A stretch of 64,000 nucleotides of DNA from an uncultured Acidilobus sp. JCHS. Lineage in GTDB: Archaea > Thermoproteota > Thermoprotei_A > Sulfolobales > Acidilobaceae. This document shows, in pieces, positions 57,375 through 64,000 of the stretch (position 1 is the stretch's first letter; every line of letters begins with the position of its first letter). Position numbers and translations under genes: made by a program. The notes under the pieces were generated by a model, which saw only the letters and a list, made by a program, of their open reading frames with translations, was not told the origin of the DNA and did not search any database. The stretch covers positions 158,575 through 222,574 of the forward strand of contig AYMD01000009.1 in NCBI GenBank assembly GCA_000495735.1, given 5' to 3'.

Positions 57375-57925
57375 TAAACCCTTGCCTCCGCTAGGGTCTC
57401 ATAGATGGGGCCGCGAGGGGTCAGGGTGCTCTTCTTCAGCCTGACAGACGTGACGGTCATCTCGCCGATCTCATAGTTGGACCTCTCCATAAGGAACTTC
57501 AGGACGGCTGGCGACCCCCTCTCCTTAAGCCTAGCCAAAGTTATGTGGGGGACGAACTCCTCTTCCTCCAGCCTGAGGCCCAGGTCCTTAAGGCCCTTAT
57601 CGACCTGCTCCCTTATGGCCTTGAGCTCCTCAAAGCCCTCAGTGATGCCAACCCATATAACCCTTGCATTAGAGGGGCTTGGAAAGGCGCCAAGGCCTGC
57701 GAGCCTTAGCTTAAAGGGCCTGAACCTCAGGCTGGGAAGCACCTTTGACCTGATCTCGCCAACTATGAAGTCCGAGACCTCGCCGATGAACCTTATCGTT
57801 ACGTGTAGGTTCTCGGGCTCCACTAGCTTCATAGGCACCCTCAGCGAGGACAGCTCCTCCTCAAGCGCCCTCAGGCTCTGAACCATCTCGGGCTGATCTA
57901 CGTCAACGGCTATGAACACCCTCAA
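57374..57925 (-). CDS. thpR: RNA 2',3'-cyclic phosphodiesterase (ThpR/LigT)
   Basis: 183 residues of the 2H phosphoesterase family. The two His-x-Thr/Ser motifs are LHVTIRFIGE (about 44-53) and PHITLARLKE (about 130-139). Opens 2',3'-cyclic phosphate ends in RNA, typically of tRNA half molecules. Starts at an ATG; overlaps cca by one nt (ATGA-like), so the two are coupled. This matches the RNA-repair/tRNA processing theme of the region. Confidence 0.92.
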   Translation of the reverse strand: MRVFIAVDVDQPEMVQSLRALEEELSSLRVPMKLVEPENLHVTIRFIGEVSDFIVGEIRSKVLPSLRFRPFKLRLAGLGAFPSPSNARVIWVGITEGFEELKAIREQVDKGLKDLGLRLEEEEFVPHITLARLKERGSPAVLKFLMERSNYEIGEMTVTSVRLKKSTLTPRGPIYETLAEARV

Positions 57926-58009
57926 GCCCAGGGCCCCCTCTTTGATCTTACGGCCTTGGCTTTTAAGATGTTTTATTAGCCCTCTACGGCTAAAGCTATA
58001 GGGTCCGCT

Positions 58010-58372
58010 ATGAGCAGCTATGACTCTACGGACAGCTACGACGAGGAGCTTGAGGAGCTGAAGAGGAGGAAGCTTGAGGAGCTTAGGCGTGAGGCTGAGG
58101 AGAAGAGGAGGCTACAGGAGGAGCGGGCGCGTAAAGAGGCTGAGCTGATGGCCCTGCTTCGCGTCATACTGGAGCCCGAGGCCTTGGACAGGATAACCAA
58201 CCTCAGGCTCGTCAGGCCTGAGCTCGCACAGGCCGCCATCCAGACGATAGTAACCCTTGTCCAGTCCGGCAGGCTCAGCCCTCCCGTGGACGATGATACC
58301 GTTAAAAGCATATTAATGGAGCTAGACAGCAGGTCCCGGAGAGAGTACGAAATAAGGTTCAAGCGGAAGTGA
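58010..58372 (+). CDS. PDCD5-like DNA-binding protein
   Basis: 120 residues. An N-terminal acidic/Ser-Asp segment, then a long charged helix ([21 protein letters not shown], about 16-36) and a compact helical core ([28 protein letters not shown]). The family (TFAR19/PDCD5) binds DNA and is widespread in archaea next to rpl39e and rpl31e, as here. ATG start; stop is 10 nt before the L39e start. Confidence 0.92.
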   Translation: MSSYDSTDSYDEELEELKRRKLEELRREAEEKRRLQEERARKEAELMALLRVILEPEALDRITNLRLVRPELAQAAIQTIVTLVQSGRLSPPVDDDTVKSILMELDSRSRREYEIRFKRK

Positions 58373-58382
58373 GGTGAGGGAG

Positions 58383-58538
58383 TTGTCGAGACACAAGCCC
58401 TTGGCCCGAAAGCTCAGGCTTGCCCGCGCGTCCAAGAGCAGCCAGCCCGTTCCAGCGTGGGTGATAGTTAAGACCCTCAGGAAGTTCACATTTAACCCCA
58501 AGAGGAGGCACTGGAGGTCGACCAAGCTGAAGGTCTGA
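58383..58538 (+). CDS. rpl39e: 50S ribosomal protein L39e
   Basis: 51-residue, strongly basic eL39 ([15 protein letters not shown], then [14 protein letters not shown] and [11 protein letters not shown]). The start is TTG at 58383, preceded by a GAGGTGAGGG ribosome-binding site; an in-frame GTG nine nt earlier sits inside that site and is unlikely. Lines the peptide exit tunnel. Lies between the PDCD5 gene and rpl31e, the conserved order. Confidence 0.93.
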   Translation: MSRHKPLARKLRLARASKSSQPVPAWVIVKTLRKFTFNPKRRHWRSTKLKV

Positions 58539-58549
58539 GGTGACGTAAC

Positions 58550-58864
58550 GTGGAGCCAGGCGAGAAGTCTGTCTATGTTATCAACCTGAGCAGGGTTTAC
58601 TATGGAAGGAGCACCAACAGGGCTAAGAGGGCTGTTGACTTAATTAGGAGGTTTGTGTCAAGGCACGCCAAGGTGCCCGTCGATTCCGTTGTAATACTAA
58701 ACGACGTAAATAACTTCGTGTGGAGCCGCGGCATAAAGAGGCCGCCGAGAAGGGTTAAGGTCCTGGTAACGCTGGTAAGCGGAGAGGAGGGCAACAGGGC
58801 CATAGTGTCGCTGGCCAGAGGTAAGCTGCCTCCAGGGCGACTTTCCAAGGAAACTCCGCGGTGA
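58550..58864 (+). CDS. rpl31e: 50S ribosomal protein L31e
   Basis: 104-residue eL31. Core VYVINLSRVYYGRSTNRAKRAVDLIRRF and a conserved WSRGIKRPPRRVKV (about 61-74). GTG start, 11 nt after rpl39e. Converges on the eIF6 gene with 4 nt between. Operon PDCD5-rpl39e-rpl31e. Confidence 0.95.
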   Translation: MEPGEKSVYVINLSRVYYGRSTNRAKRAVDLIRRFVSRHAKVPVDSVVILNDVNNFVWSRGIKRPPRRVKVLVTLVSGEEGNRAIVSLARGKLPPGRLSKETPR

Positions 58865-58868
58865 GCCC

Positions 58869-59546
58869 TTAGAGGCCTGTGAAGGTAGTCTGTATCCTGG
58901 CTATCTCAGGTCCGCTAGTGTCATTACCTACTATTGCTCCCTTGCTATTTACGACTAGTCCTGTCCTCACGAACGAGACCCCGAAGTTGACCGTGCCCGT
59001 CCTGAAGGGGACCTTGAAGAGGTCCTTCAAGAACTCTACTTCCTCATCTGTTGCGTCAGGGTGCACGAGGCCTCCCACGTCAGTCACGGCGACTACGGTT
59101 CCCACGCTGCTTATGCCTCCTATTGACCTCTTGACCACCTCAACCCCTAACGCGTCCCTGATGACCTTGATCACCTCGTCCTCGAGGTTTGGATAGACCA
59201 GCGCCCCATGGCTGTTAGCCACTATGATGTTCCCTAACGCGTTGCTCCTGCTTCGCACGACGATCACGTTGAAGTCCCCTAAAGATGACCTTAGCCTGCT
59301 GAGCTCGTCCTGGGTTATAGTGTCTGGAACTAGGAGAGCGTTATTGTTACCTGCTACTAGGACCCCCAGCAGCCTTGTGCCCATCACTGTAGTCTCATAG
59401 ACGTCCACCTGTAACACCTTAGAAATGGTGTCGATGTCCTTCGGCGTCAGCCCCGGTGGCACTAACGCAAACCTGTCATTAGCGTAAATGTAAACCCCGA
59501 CGTTGCTATTGCCGAAGACCTGGAGCTTGGCGACCTCAAACGGCAC
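58869..59546 (-). CDS. eif6: Translation initiation factor 6 (aIF6)
   Basis: 225 residues with five quasi-repeated alpha/beta units ([14 protein letters not shown], then [16 protein letters not shown] and [14 protein letters not shown] as the strand-turn marks). aIF6 prevents subunit joining by binding the large subunit. The ATG at 59546 is normal. Usually next to rpl31e in archaea, here convergent to it. Confidence 0.95.
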   Translation of the reverse strand: MPFEVAKLQVFGNSNVGVYIYANDRFALVPPGLTPKDIDTISKVLQVDVYETTVMGTRLLGVLVAGNNNALLVPDTITQDELSRLRSSLGDFNVIVVRSRSNALGNIIVANSHGALVYPNLEDEVIKVIRDALGVEVVKRSIGGISSVGTVVAVTDVGGLVHPDATDEEVEFLKDLFKVPFRTGTVNFGVSFVRTGLVVNSKGAIVGNDTSGPEIARIQTTFTGL

Positions 59547-59604
59547 GGCTGCTCCCTGAGTAGACTACCTGTCGACCAAAATAAAGCAGTCGCGAGAAGC
59601 CTTG

Positions 59605-59714
59605 TGGTAGCCGGGCGGGGATTCGAACCCCGGTCACGGGGGCTCCCCCGGCGCCGTCTGTCTAGCGGCCCGCCGTCCAGAGCCCCGCATCCTGGGCCGC
59701 TAGACGACCCGGCT
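59605..59714 (-). tRNA. tRNA-Gln (anticodon CTG) with a 34-nt intron
   Basis: Acceptor AGCCGGG/CCCGGCT, discriminator A, encoded CCA. Anticodon stem CGGGG/CCCCG; loop begins CTCTGG (anticodon CTG). 41 nt occupy the 7-nt loop, giving a 34-nt intron, about 59643-59676, at the 37/38 site. Variable region is only 4 nt. T-arm CGGGG-TTCGAAT-CCCCG. Confidence 0.88.
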
Positions 59715-59778
59715 ACCCACATCCTGCTAACCTTGTTGGGTTAATAAGGGTTTAACACCTACGTGGTGATGGGACCCT

Positions 59779-60237
59779 ATGGCTGAGAGCTTCGAAAAGG
59801 CCCTCTCGCTCTGCTCTGACGAGGAGAGCTGCAGGCGGGCTGCCGAGGAGCTGTTGAGGGGGCTGTGCCCGGACGCAGCGCTGTGTAGTGGCCAGAAGGT
59901 CGCTTCATCTAGGAACTACGATTGGATCGAGCTACTCCTCAAGAAAGGCGTCCCTGACGGAAGGCGGAGGCTCGTACTTTACGTAGTCTCTAGGTATCTA
60001 GTTAACGTCAAGGGCTTAAGCGAAGAGGACGCTATAGCTGAGGTGAAGGACTTCCTAAGGAAGAGCTGCGAGAACTACAACAACTGTAGCAAAGTCTATG
60101 ACTCGTGGATCAGAAACGTAATCAGTAGAGTCAAGTCAGGGGGCTGGAAGCCGTGGACCTTAGAGAAGCTGAAGGAGAAGGACCCGCAGCTCTACTCTGC
60201 CGTGAGCGACATAGCGTTAAAGGGCTCTGAACTCTAG
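59779..60237 (+). CDS. priX: PriX-like primase accessory subunit
   Basis: 152 residues, helical. The segment GVPDGRRRLVLYVVSRYLVN (about 56-75), then SCENYNNCSKVYDSWIRNVI and GGWKPWTLEKLKEKDPQLY match my memory of the PriX family, the third subunit of the Sulfolobus primase with PriS and PriL that helps bind the initiating nucleotide. Cysteines at 12, 18, 29 and 36 also occur. Isolated between tRNA-Gln and thyX; priS/priL are not in the window. Confidence 0.68.
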   Translation: MAESFEKALSLCSDEESCRRAAEELLRGLCPDAALCSGQKVASSRNYDWIELLLKKGVPDGRRRLVLYVVSRYLVNVKGLSEEDAIAEVKDFLRKSCENYNNCSKVYDSWIRNVISRVKSGGWKPWTLEKLKEKDPQLYSAVSDIALKGSEL

Positions 60238-60297
60238 CGTTTGCCCCTTATAGGCTCTACAGAGGAAGCCTGACCCAGGGAACAAGAGATAGAGGCC

Positions 60298-61317
60298 TTG
60301 ACAAAGCTTGGGCTTGGAATAGAAGTAAAGCTTGTGCAATACACGCCGGAGGCCCCAAAGCTTGTAGCAGCAGCGTCAAAGATGAGTATATCGCATAAGG
60401 GCTCAAGCGAGCTCCTTAGCATAGGCGATGAAGAGGTAGAGGTGTGGATTAAGGAAACCCTGAAGAGAGGGCACCTAAGTCCATGGGAGCATGCAAGCTA
60501 CACTTTCATAGTTGAGGGGTGTTCAAGGGTCTGCTCCCATCAGTTGGTGAGGCACAGGATAGCAAGCTATACTCAGCAGTCCATGAGGTACACGGAGGCC
60601 TCGCTCAGGGCAATGGCCCTTGAGGCTGCCAAGGCGCTTGGAGCTGAGTGCCCTAGCAAGCCGAAGGGCAGCGCTGCCAGGGACGCCTACCTTTGCTACT
60701 CTAGGTCGCTCAGGACAGCGGCTGAGAGGCTCGGAGCCGAGGAAGCCTTGAGGCTGGCCTGGTTAAGCTACGTCATACCGCCATCGCTAGCGGTCAACGT
60801 TGAAAAGGCCCTGGCCTACGCTAGGGAGCTACTAGAGGCTACCTCAAGTTATTATGAGCTGCTCTCAAAGGGCGTTCCCCGTGAAGACGCTAGGTTCGTC
60901 ATACCTATGTCAGTGAGAACTAAGATCACGTTCACGATGAACGCAAGGGAGCTCGTACAGTCGTTCCTGCCGCTCAGAATGTGCACACATGCTCAGTGGG
61001 AGATAAGACATGTGGCCTGGCTGACCTGGAGGGAGCTGGTGAAAGTTCATCCACAGATCTTCAAGTACGCGGGCCCCTTCTGCGTCTTCTTTAACAATTC
61101 TCAGTTGCCAGAGCCGGCGACACTGGAGGACTACTTATCGGGAAAGGCCAAGTTCGTGATAAATAGGTGCCCTGAGCTCATCGAGAGGGACAAGATCCAC
61201 AGCTGCCTGCTCCTTGCCTACAGGTCGCTCTCGGAGGACCCTTTAAGGGGGTCTAAGGCCTCTTCTGGAGATAACGAAGCCGGGCGCGCTGGTGAGGCCC
61301 ATCAAGGCGACGCTTGA
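60298..61317 (+). CDS. thyX: Flavin-dependent thymidylate synthase (ThyX)
   Basis: 339 residues. The ThyX signature appears as RHRIASYTQQSMRY (85-98). It makes dTMP from dUMP using FAD, NADPH and methylene-folate, so no ThyA is required. TTG start; TATA-like CCCTTATAGG at about 60244-60253. The last about 25 residues (Gly/Asp/Ala-rich) lie inside the overlap with rnp3 and may be a random extension. Confidence 0.9.
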   Translation: MTKLGLGIEVKLVQYTPEAPKLVAAASKMSISHKGSSELLSIGDEEVEVWIKETLKRGHLSPWEHASYTFIVEGCSRVCSHQLVRHRIASYTQQSMRYTEASLRAMALEAAKALGAECPSKPKGSAARDAYLCYSRSLRTAAERLGAEEALRLAWLSYVIPPSLAVNVEKALAYARELLEATSSYYELLSKGVPREDARFVIPMSVRTKITFTMNARELVQSFLPLRMCTHAQWEIRHVAWLTWRELVKVHPQIFKYAGPFCVFFNNSQLPEPATLEDYLSGKAKFVINRCPELIERDKIHSCLLLAYRSLSEDPLRGSKASSGDNEAGRAGEAHQGDA

Positions 61318-61875
61318 GGGGAGCCCAAGAGATGATATAAGTCCAAATATATGATCTGGGTGCCACAGCTCGCTGGCGCTCATAGCGTCACTCGTTATTA
61401 CTATCCTGAGGCCCCTTGAGGCCCCTCTTATGAGAATCTCCCTGAGGTCTCTAAGGTCCCACTCCCCGCTTAACAGGGGCCTTAGGGGTACCTCTAAAGC
61501 GCCGCCTCCCTTTGACCTAAACAGGTTAAGCGTGGACCTATCCGGTAAGAGTCTGGCTGAAGGGTTAAGCCTCAACATGTCAACTCTCTTCAACCTGGCC
61601 GCATACCTATAGCCTTCCAGGTTACAAGGCCTCACAGACGCTATTACATCCAGTTGCAGCCTTGACAGGAACTTGACAAGTTCACGTCTCTCTTTAGCAT
61701 CTACAGTGACCTTAGGGTAAATAATAACTCCCGCTTTGGCGGCCTCCTCTAATGCTTCCTCGTACAGCGACGGCCTAACTCCAAGAGCTGCATAACCCAT
61801 TCTGCTGGCGAGGCTGATTATCTTGACCAGCTCCTTCTCGTCGTCAGCCCCTATGGACAGGTCCACGAACTTCAT
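61243..61875 (-). CDS. rnp3: Ribonuclease P protein component 3 (Rpp30)
   Basis: 210 residues of a TIM-barrel-like protein. N-terminal FVDLSIGADDEKELVKIIS, central IASVRPCNLEGYRYAARLKRVDMLRL and IVITSDAMSASELWHPDH are the conserved parts. Rpp30 pairs with Pop5 to activate the catalytic RNA. Its 3' end overlaps thyX by 75 nt on opposite strands. Four nt after the COG1325 gene. Located in the archaeal run rpl15e-COG1325-rnp3. Confidence 0.88.
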   Translation of the reverse strand: MKFVDLSIGADDEKELVKIISLASRMGYAALGVRPSLYEEALEEAAKAGVIIYPKVTVDAKERRELVKFLSRLQLDVIASVRPCNLEGYRYAARLKRVDMLRLNPSARLLPDRSTLNLFRSKGGGALEVPLRPLLSGEWDLRDLREILIRGASRGLRIVITSDAMSASELWHPDHIFGLISSLGLPSSVALMGLTSAPGFVISRRGLRPP

Positions 61876-61879
61876 TTTG

Positions 61880-62302
61880 TCAGGCCTGAGAGCTTATCCT
61901 TGACCTGAGGTAGTCCTCGGCCTTACTCCTACCTCCTGAGAACCTTACGGTGAGCTTTATCACATCATCTGAGTCGCTGAGGACGAACTTGTTAGTTAAC
62001 GCCTTCTGCTTGTCGAGACGAATGTGAAGGACGCCGTCCTTAGCGAGCCTCTCGTCAAGCGTTGATAGCAAGTACTTCCTGTCAGGCGGCGAGAGCCCCT
62101 CGAGTATCCTATCAAAGACCTCCGAGGCCTTGTCTTCGTCGCAGGCAGCTGTCAGGACTATTATGGGATTACCGAAATACCCCCTAAGGTCCTCCTCGAC
62201 TATCTGCGCGTCGCCGACTACGTTAGTCAGCGCCTTGAGGACCTTGGCCTTATCCTCGGTCGCGTGGACGAAAACCCTTGCCTCCAAGGACCTAATCAAC
62301 AC
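61880..62302 (-). CDS. COG1325 RNA-binding (exosome-associated) protein
   Basis: 140 residues. Strands and helices EARVFVHATEDKAKVLKALTNVV, LRGYFGNPIIVLTAACD and VLHIRLDKQKALTNKFVL match the COG1325 family, which is always close to exosome and RNase P genes in archaea. Function not proven; presumed RNA binding. Stop 4 nt from rnp3 start, start 17 nt from rpl15e stop. Confidence 0.83.
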   Translation of the reverse strand: MLIRSLEARVFVHATEDKAKVLKALTNVVGDAQIVEEDLRGYFGNPIIVLTAACDEDKASEVFDRILEGLSPPDRKYLLSTLDERLAKDGVLHIRLDKQKALTNKFVLSDSDDVIKLTVRFSGGRSKAEDYLRSRISSQA

Positions 62303-62319
62303 TATATTCCCACCAGGGG

Positions 62320-62970
62320 CTACCTCTCCTCAGGCTCGATTAGCCTGGCGCCCCTGCTGGCCTCGTGCCTCCTCTTCTCCTCCCTCTCTTTCTGCTTCTT
62401 CTTCCACTTATGTATGTGTGTGCCCCTTAGGCCGCGAGAGCTCAGCAGGCCCCTGGCCCTCTTGCCTGCCGAGGTAAGGCCACGGAAAGGCCTGCCCTTA
62501 GCGCTAGCGCTCTCTGCGACCCACCCGAGCTGGGGGTCGCTCCTTATGGTAGGGGCGTTCGGGTCAACCATTATTACCTCATACCACGTGTACTGGCCGT
62601 CCTCACCTACGTAGTAGCTCCCAAGGACGACTAGGCTCCTGTACTTTCTCTGAGCCTTCTCCTCAGCCACCGCCTGAAGGCTCTTAGCTAGGGTGTAGCC
62701 CTCGACGCCCATCCTCTTAGGCCTTCTGCCGGACCTGGGCCTAGGCTTCCTCTGGCCCCCCTTCCTGACCCTGACCCTGACCACTATAATGCCCTGCTTA
62801 GCCTTGTAGCCCAGCGCCCTCGCCCTGTCAAGCCTTAGCGGCTTGTCGACCCTAACTACGGCTGGCTGCCTTCTCCACTCTATGAGCCTCTGCTTCATCA
62901 GGGCGCCATGCTCACCTTCCATGGGCCTCTTCCAGGCTTCAGCAATGTAGTGGTATAGCCCCTGCGCCAC
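62320..62970 (-). CDS. rpl15e: 50S ribosomal protein L15e
   Basis: 216 residues. The [13 protein letters not shown] start, [28 protein letters not shown] (about 43-70) and [10 protein letters not shown]-terminal region are diagnostic of eL15. Heads the rpl15e-COG1325-rnp3 unit. Its start is probably the GTG or TTG at 62970 preceded by a CTTTAAGG-like box; this was not settled further. Confidence 0.94.
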   Translation of the reverse strand: MAQGLYHYIAEAWKRPMEGEHGALMKQRLIEWRRQPAVVRVDKPLRLDRARALGYKAKQGIIVVRVRVRKGGQRKPRPRSGRRPKRMGVEGYTLAKSLQAVAEEKAQRKYRSLVVLGSYYVGEDGQYTWYEVIMVDPNAPTIRSDPQLGWVAESASAKGRPFRGLTSAGKRARGLLSSRGLRGTHIHKWKKKQKEREEKRRHEASRGARLIEPEER

Positions 62971-63044
62971 GTTGAACCCTCTGCACCATCTGCTGTAAAG
63001 CTGAGGGTTTTTAACCTAATCATGAACTCTTCTCTTGAGGCAAG

Positions 63045-63329
63045 TTGAAGCTAGAGACATTGTTGAAGGCCATAGGCAACAACCCTATGTATCACGTAAC
63101 TGTGACCAATGAAAGGGTGATGCTGAGGGCTAGAGCGCCTTCGGAGAGCGAGGCGGCCTCGGTTGGTTCAGGGCCCAGTGGCGACAGGGAGGTCGTTGTA
63201 CTGTTCTCAGTAGAGAGCTCAGGCGAACTGAAGGTCTTGGAGGCTTATGTAGAGACGCCCTCAGGCAGAAGACCTATACCACCTGATGAGATAGAGTGGT
63301 GGCTGAACATATTAGAGTCTATGGCCTGA
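63045..63329 (+). CDS. Small uncharacterised protein
   Basis: 94 residues with alternating strands (MYHVTVTNERVMLRARAP, REVVVLFSVESSGELKVLEAYVETP) and a short C-terminal helix (DEIEWWLNILES). I do not recognise the family. TTG start. It runs divergent from rpl15e and its last 11 nt overlap the pcc1-like gene on the other strand. Confidence 0.5.
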   Translation: MKLETLLKAIGNNPMYHVTVTNERVMLRARAPSESEAASVGSGPSGDREVVVLFSVESSGELKVLEAYVETPSGRRPIPPDEIEWWLNILESMA

Positions 63330-63579
63330 GATAGCCCTTCTCCAGTTTCCTGAGGCTGCTGTAGGCCGCGTGGACTAGGTATAAATAGGAGTTGAGGATC
63401 GCACGCAACCCATTAACGTCCTCTGCAGTAAGATATACTGATAGACAGCCCCCCTCAGCGACCACCTTGACGTGACCCTTGGCAGGCTGAACTGGCTGAG
63501 AGGCCTCAGCTTCAAGGGCCCTGAGCACGTGTAACGTCGACTCTCCTAGGCATAGAGACACCTTTGCCTCAGCCTTCAT
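63319..63579 (-). CDS. pcc1: KEOPS complex subunit Pcc1
   Basis: 86 residues: two beta strands and helices in the order KVSLCLGESTLHVLRALEAEA, VVAEGGCLSVYLTAEDVNGLRAILNSYLYLV, matching Pcc1. KEOPS (Kae1-Bud32-Cgi121-Pcc1) makes the t6A modification in tRNAs; Pcc1 dimerises the complex. Overlaps the upstream Brix gene by 4 nt. The partner kinase/Kae1 genes are outside the window. Confidence 0.82.
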   Translation of the reverse strand: MKAEAKVSLCLGESTLHVLRALEAEASQPVQPAKGHVKVVAEGGCLSVYLTAEDVNGLRAILNSYLYLVHAAYSSLRKLEKGYLRP

Positions 63580-64000
63580 GGCTTCACCCTAATTATAGGG
63601 CCTGAGAAGCCCTTCTCGTTTCGCGGCACAATCAGGTAAACGCCCTCTTCTTCCCTTACTTCTAGGTAGTTACCAACAGGCTCACTTAGCACCTGAAGCG
63701 CGAAGGCCTTAGCGACATCGTCGACTACTTTAAAGGTCCTCTCAGAGACGCCGTAAACTCCCCTACACCCGTTTACCTGAACCCTTGACCTAAGCTCCCT
63801 TCTCAGGGTGACGCCAACTATGGGGAGCCTGGTCACCTCGACAAGGCCTCTCTCCTCAGGCCTGAAGCTGACTATTATGCCAGGGTTGCCTTTCCTCTCC
63901 ATAAGCATCACGAGCCTCTCTACGCTGAGCCTCCTCGCTATCACGCCAAGCTCGTCCATAGAAAGGTGACCTCGCGTGAGCCTGACAGCGCCATATATCG
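63576..64000 (-). CDS. Brix-domain ribosome-biogenesis protein (N-terminus beyond the window edge)
   Basis: Partial gene; the frame continues through 63960-64000 (IYGAVRLTRGHLS) before the first in-window ATG at 63959, so that ATG is internal. The residues AVRLTRGHLSMDELG, ERKGNPGIIVSF and VGVTLRRELRS follow the Brix pattern (RGK-SxxEL, RKGNPG, LxRE). Archaeal Brix/Imp4-like proteins bind rRNA during large-subunit assembly. The gene stops in overlap with pcc1. At least about 40 residues are missing at the edge. Confidence 0.75.
   Translation of the reverse strand, partial: IYGAVRLTRGHLSMDELGVIARRLSVERLVMLMERKGNPGIIVSFRPEERGLVEVTRLPIVGVTLRRELRSRVQVNGCRGVYGVSERTFKVVDDVAKAFALQVLSEPVGNYLEVREEEGVYLIVPRNEKGFSGPIIRVKP

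Overview
The window is chromosomal DNA of a thermophilic, probably acidophilic crenarchaeon (Thermoprotei). An Acidilobus/Caldisphaera-like organism is my best guess, but this is inference from gene content. Supporting signs are an unsplit RNA polymerase B subunit beside split A'/A'' subunits, ribosomal proteins LX, S26e, L30e, L15e, L31e, L39e and L40e, a PriX-type primase subunit, a tetraether-lipid synthase homologue, four intron-containing tRNA genes, ThyX instead of ThyA, and many A/T-rich TATA boxes about 25-35 nt before start codons (leaderless or short-leader transcripts). GTG and TTG starts are common. Genes are packed tightly, often overlapping by 1-14 nt.

Layout. 1-5400: the edge of a membrane-protein gene, tRNA-Leu, a PrpB-type lyase, a SPOUT RNA methyltransferase, an SDR oxidoreductase, RNase P subunit Rnp4 and ATP-dependent DNA ligase, then tRNA-Ser. 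5400-17480: a large minus-strand information-processing block reading rpoH-rpoB-rpoA1-rpoA2-rpl30e-nusA-rps12, with rps7-tuf-rps10 downstream and one plus-strand DUF151 gene inserted. 17600-22200: intron-bearing tRNA-Lys, then a sulfur/redox cluster with a DsrE-like protein and two successive modules of a sulfide:quinone-reductase-like flavoprotein plus a DUF1641 protein. 22200-29300: a surface protein with an overlapping MFS exporter gene, a possible nuclease-fold protein, an ArsR-like regulator, Rio2 kinase and DUF460. 29300-35700: S-adenosylmethionine synthetase, a KaiC-like ATPase, a Cys/Met-metabolism PLP enzyme, a flippase, nicotinate phosphoribosyltransferase and a small AbrB-like protein. 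35700-36050: a tnpB-like relic with its own promoter-like element. 36050-45600: phosphohexomutase, thioredoxin, a Tes-like radical SAM enzyme, the riboflavin-pathway reductase ArfC, a YjbQ protein, a frameshifted metallophosphoesterase, DUF763, translin, tRNA-Ile, a PflX-like radical SAM protein and an unknown gene.

45600-64000: ribosomal and housekeeping genes. They include rpl40e, rps26e, the rplX-pfdA-ftsY operon, three consecutive four-CBS-domain proteins, a second tnpB relic, an HTH/PRTase-like regulator, a 57-residue protein that is about two thirds glutamate, spt4 with dephospho-CoA kinase, tRNA-Pro, a COG2112 kinase, CCA-adding enzyme, ThpR, PDCD5-like protein, rpl39e-rpl31e, eIF6, tRNA-Gln, priX, thyX, and the RNA-processing/ribosome-assembly run Brix-pcc1-rpl15e-COG1325-rnp3 that leaves the window on the right.

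Most of the window is core machinery. The less ordinary parts are the duplicated flavoprotein/DUF1641 modules, the poly-glutamate protein, the paired tnpB relics, the triple CBS array, the split-frame phosphoesterase, and the tRNA-Lys with an apparent non-canonical intron. I found no CRISPR array, complete insertion sequence, rRNA gene or recognisable replication origin.
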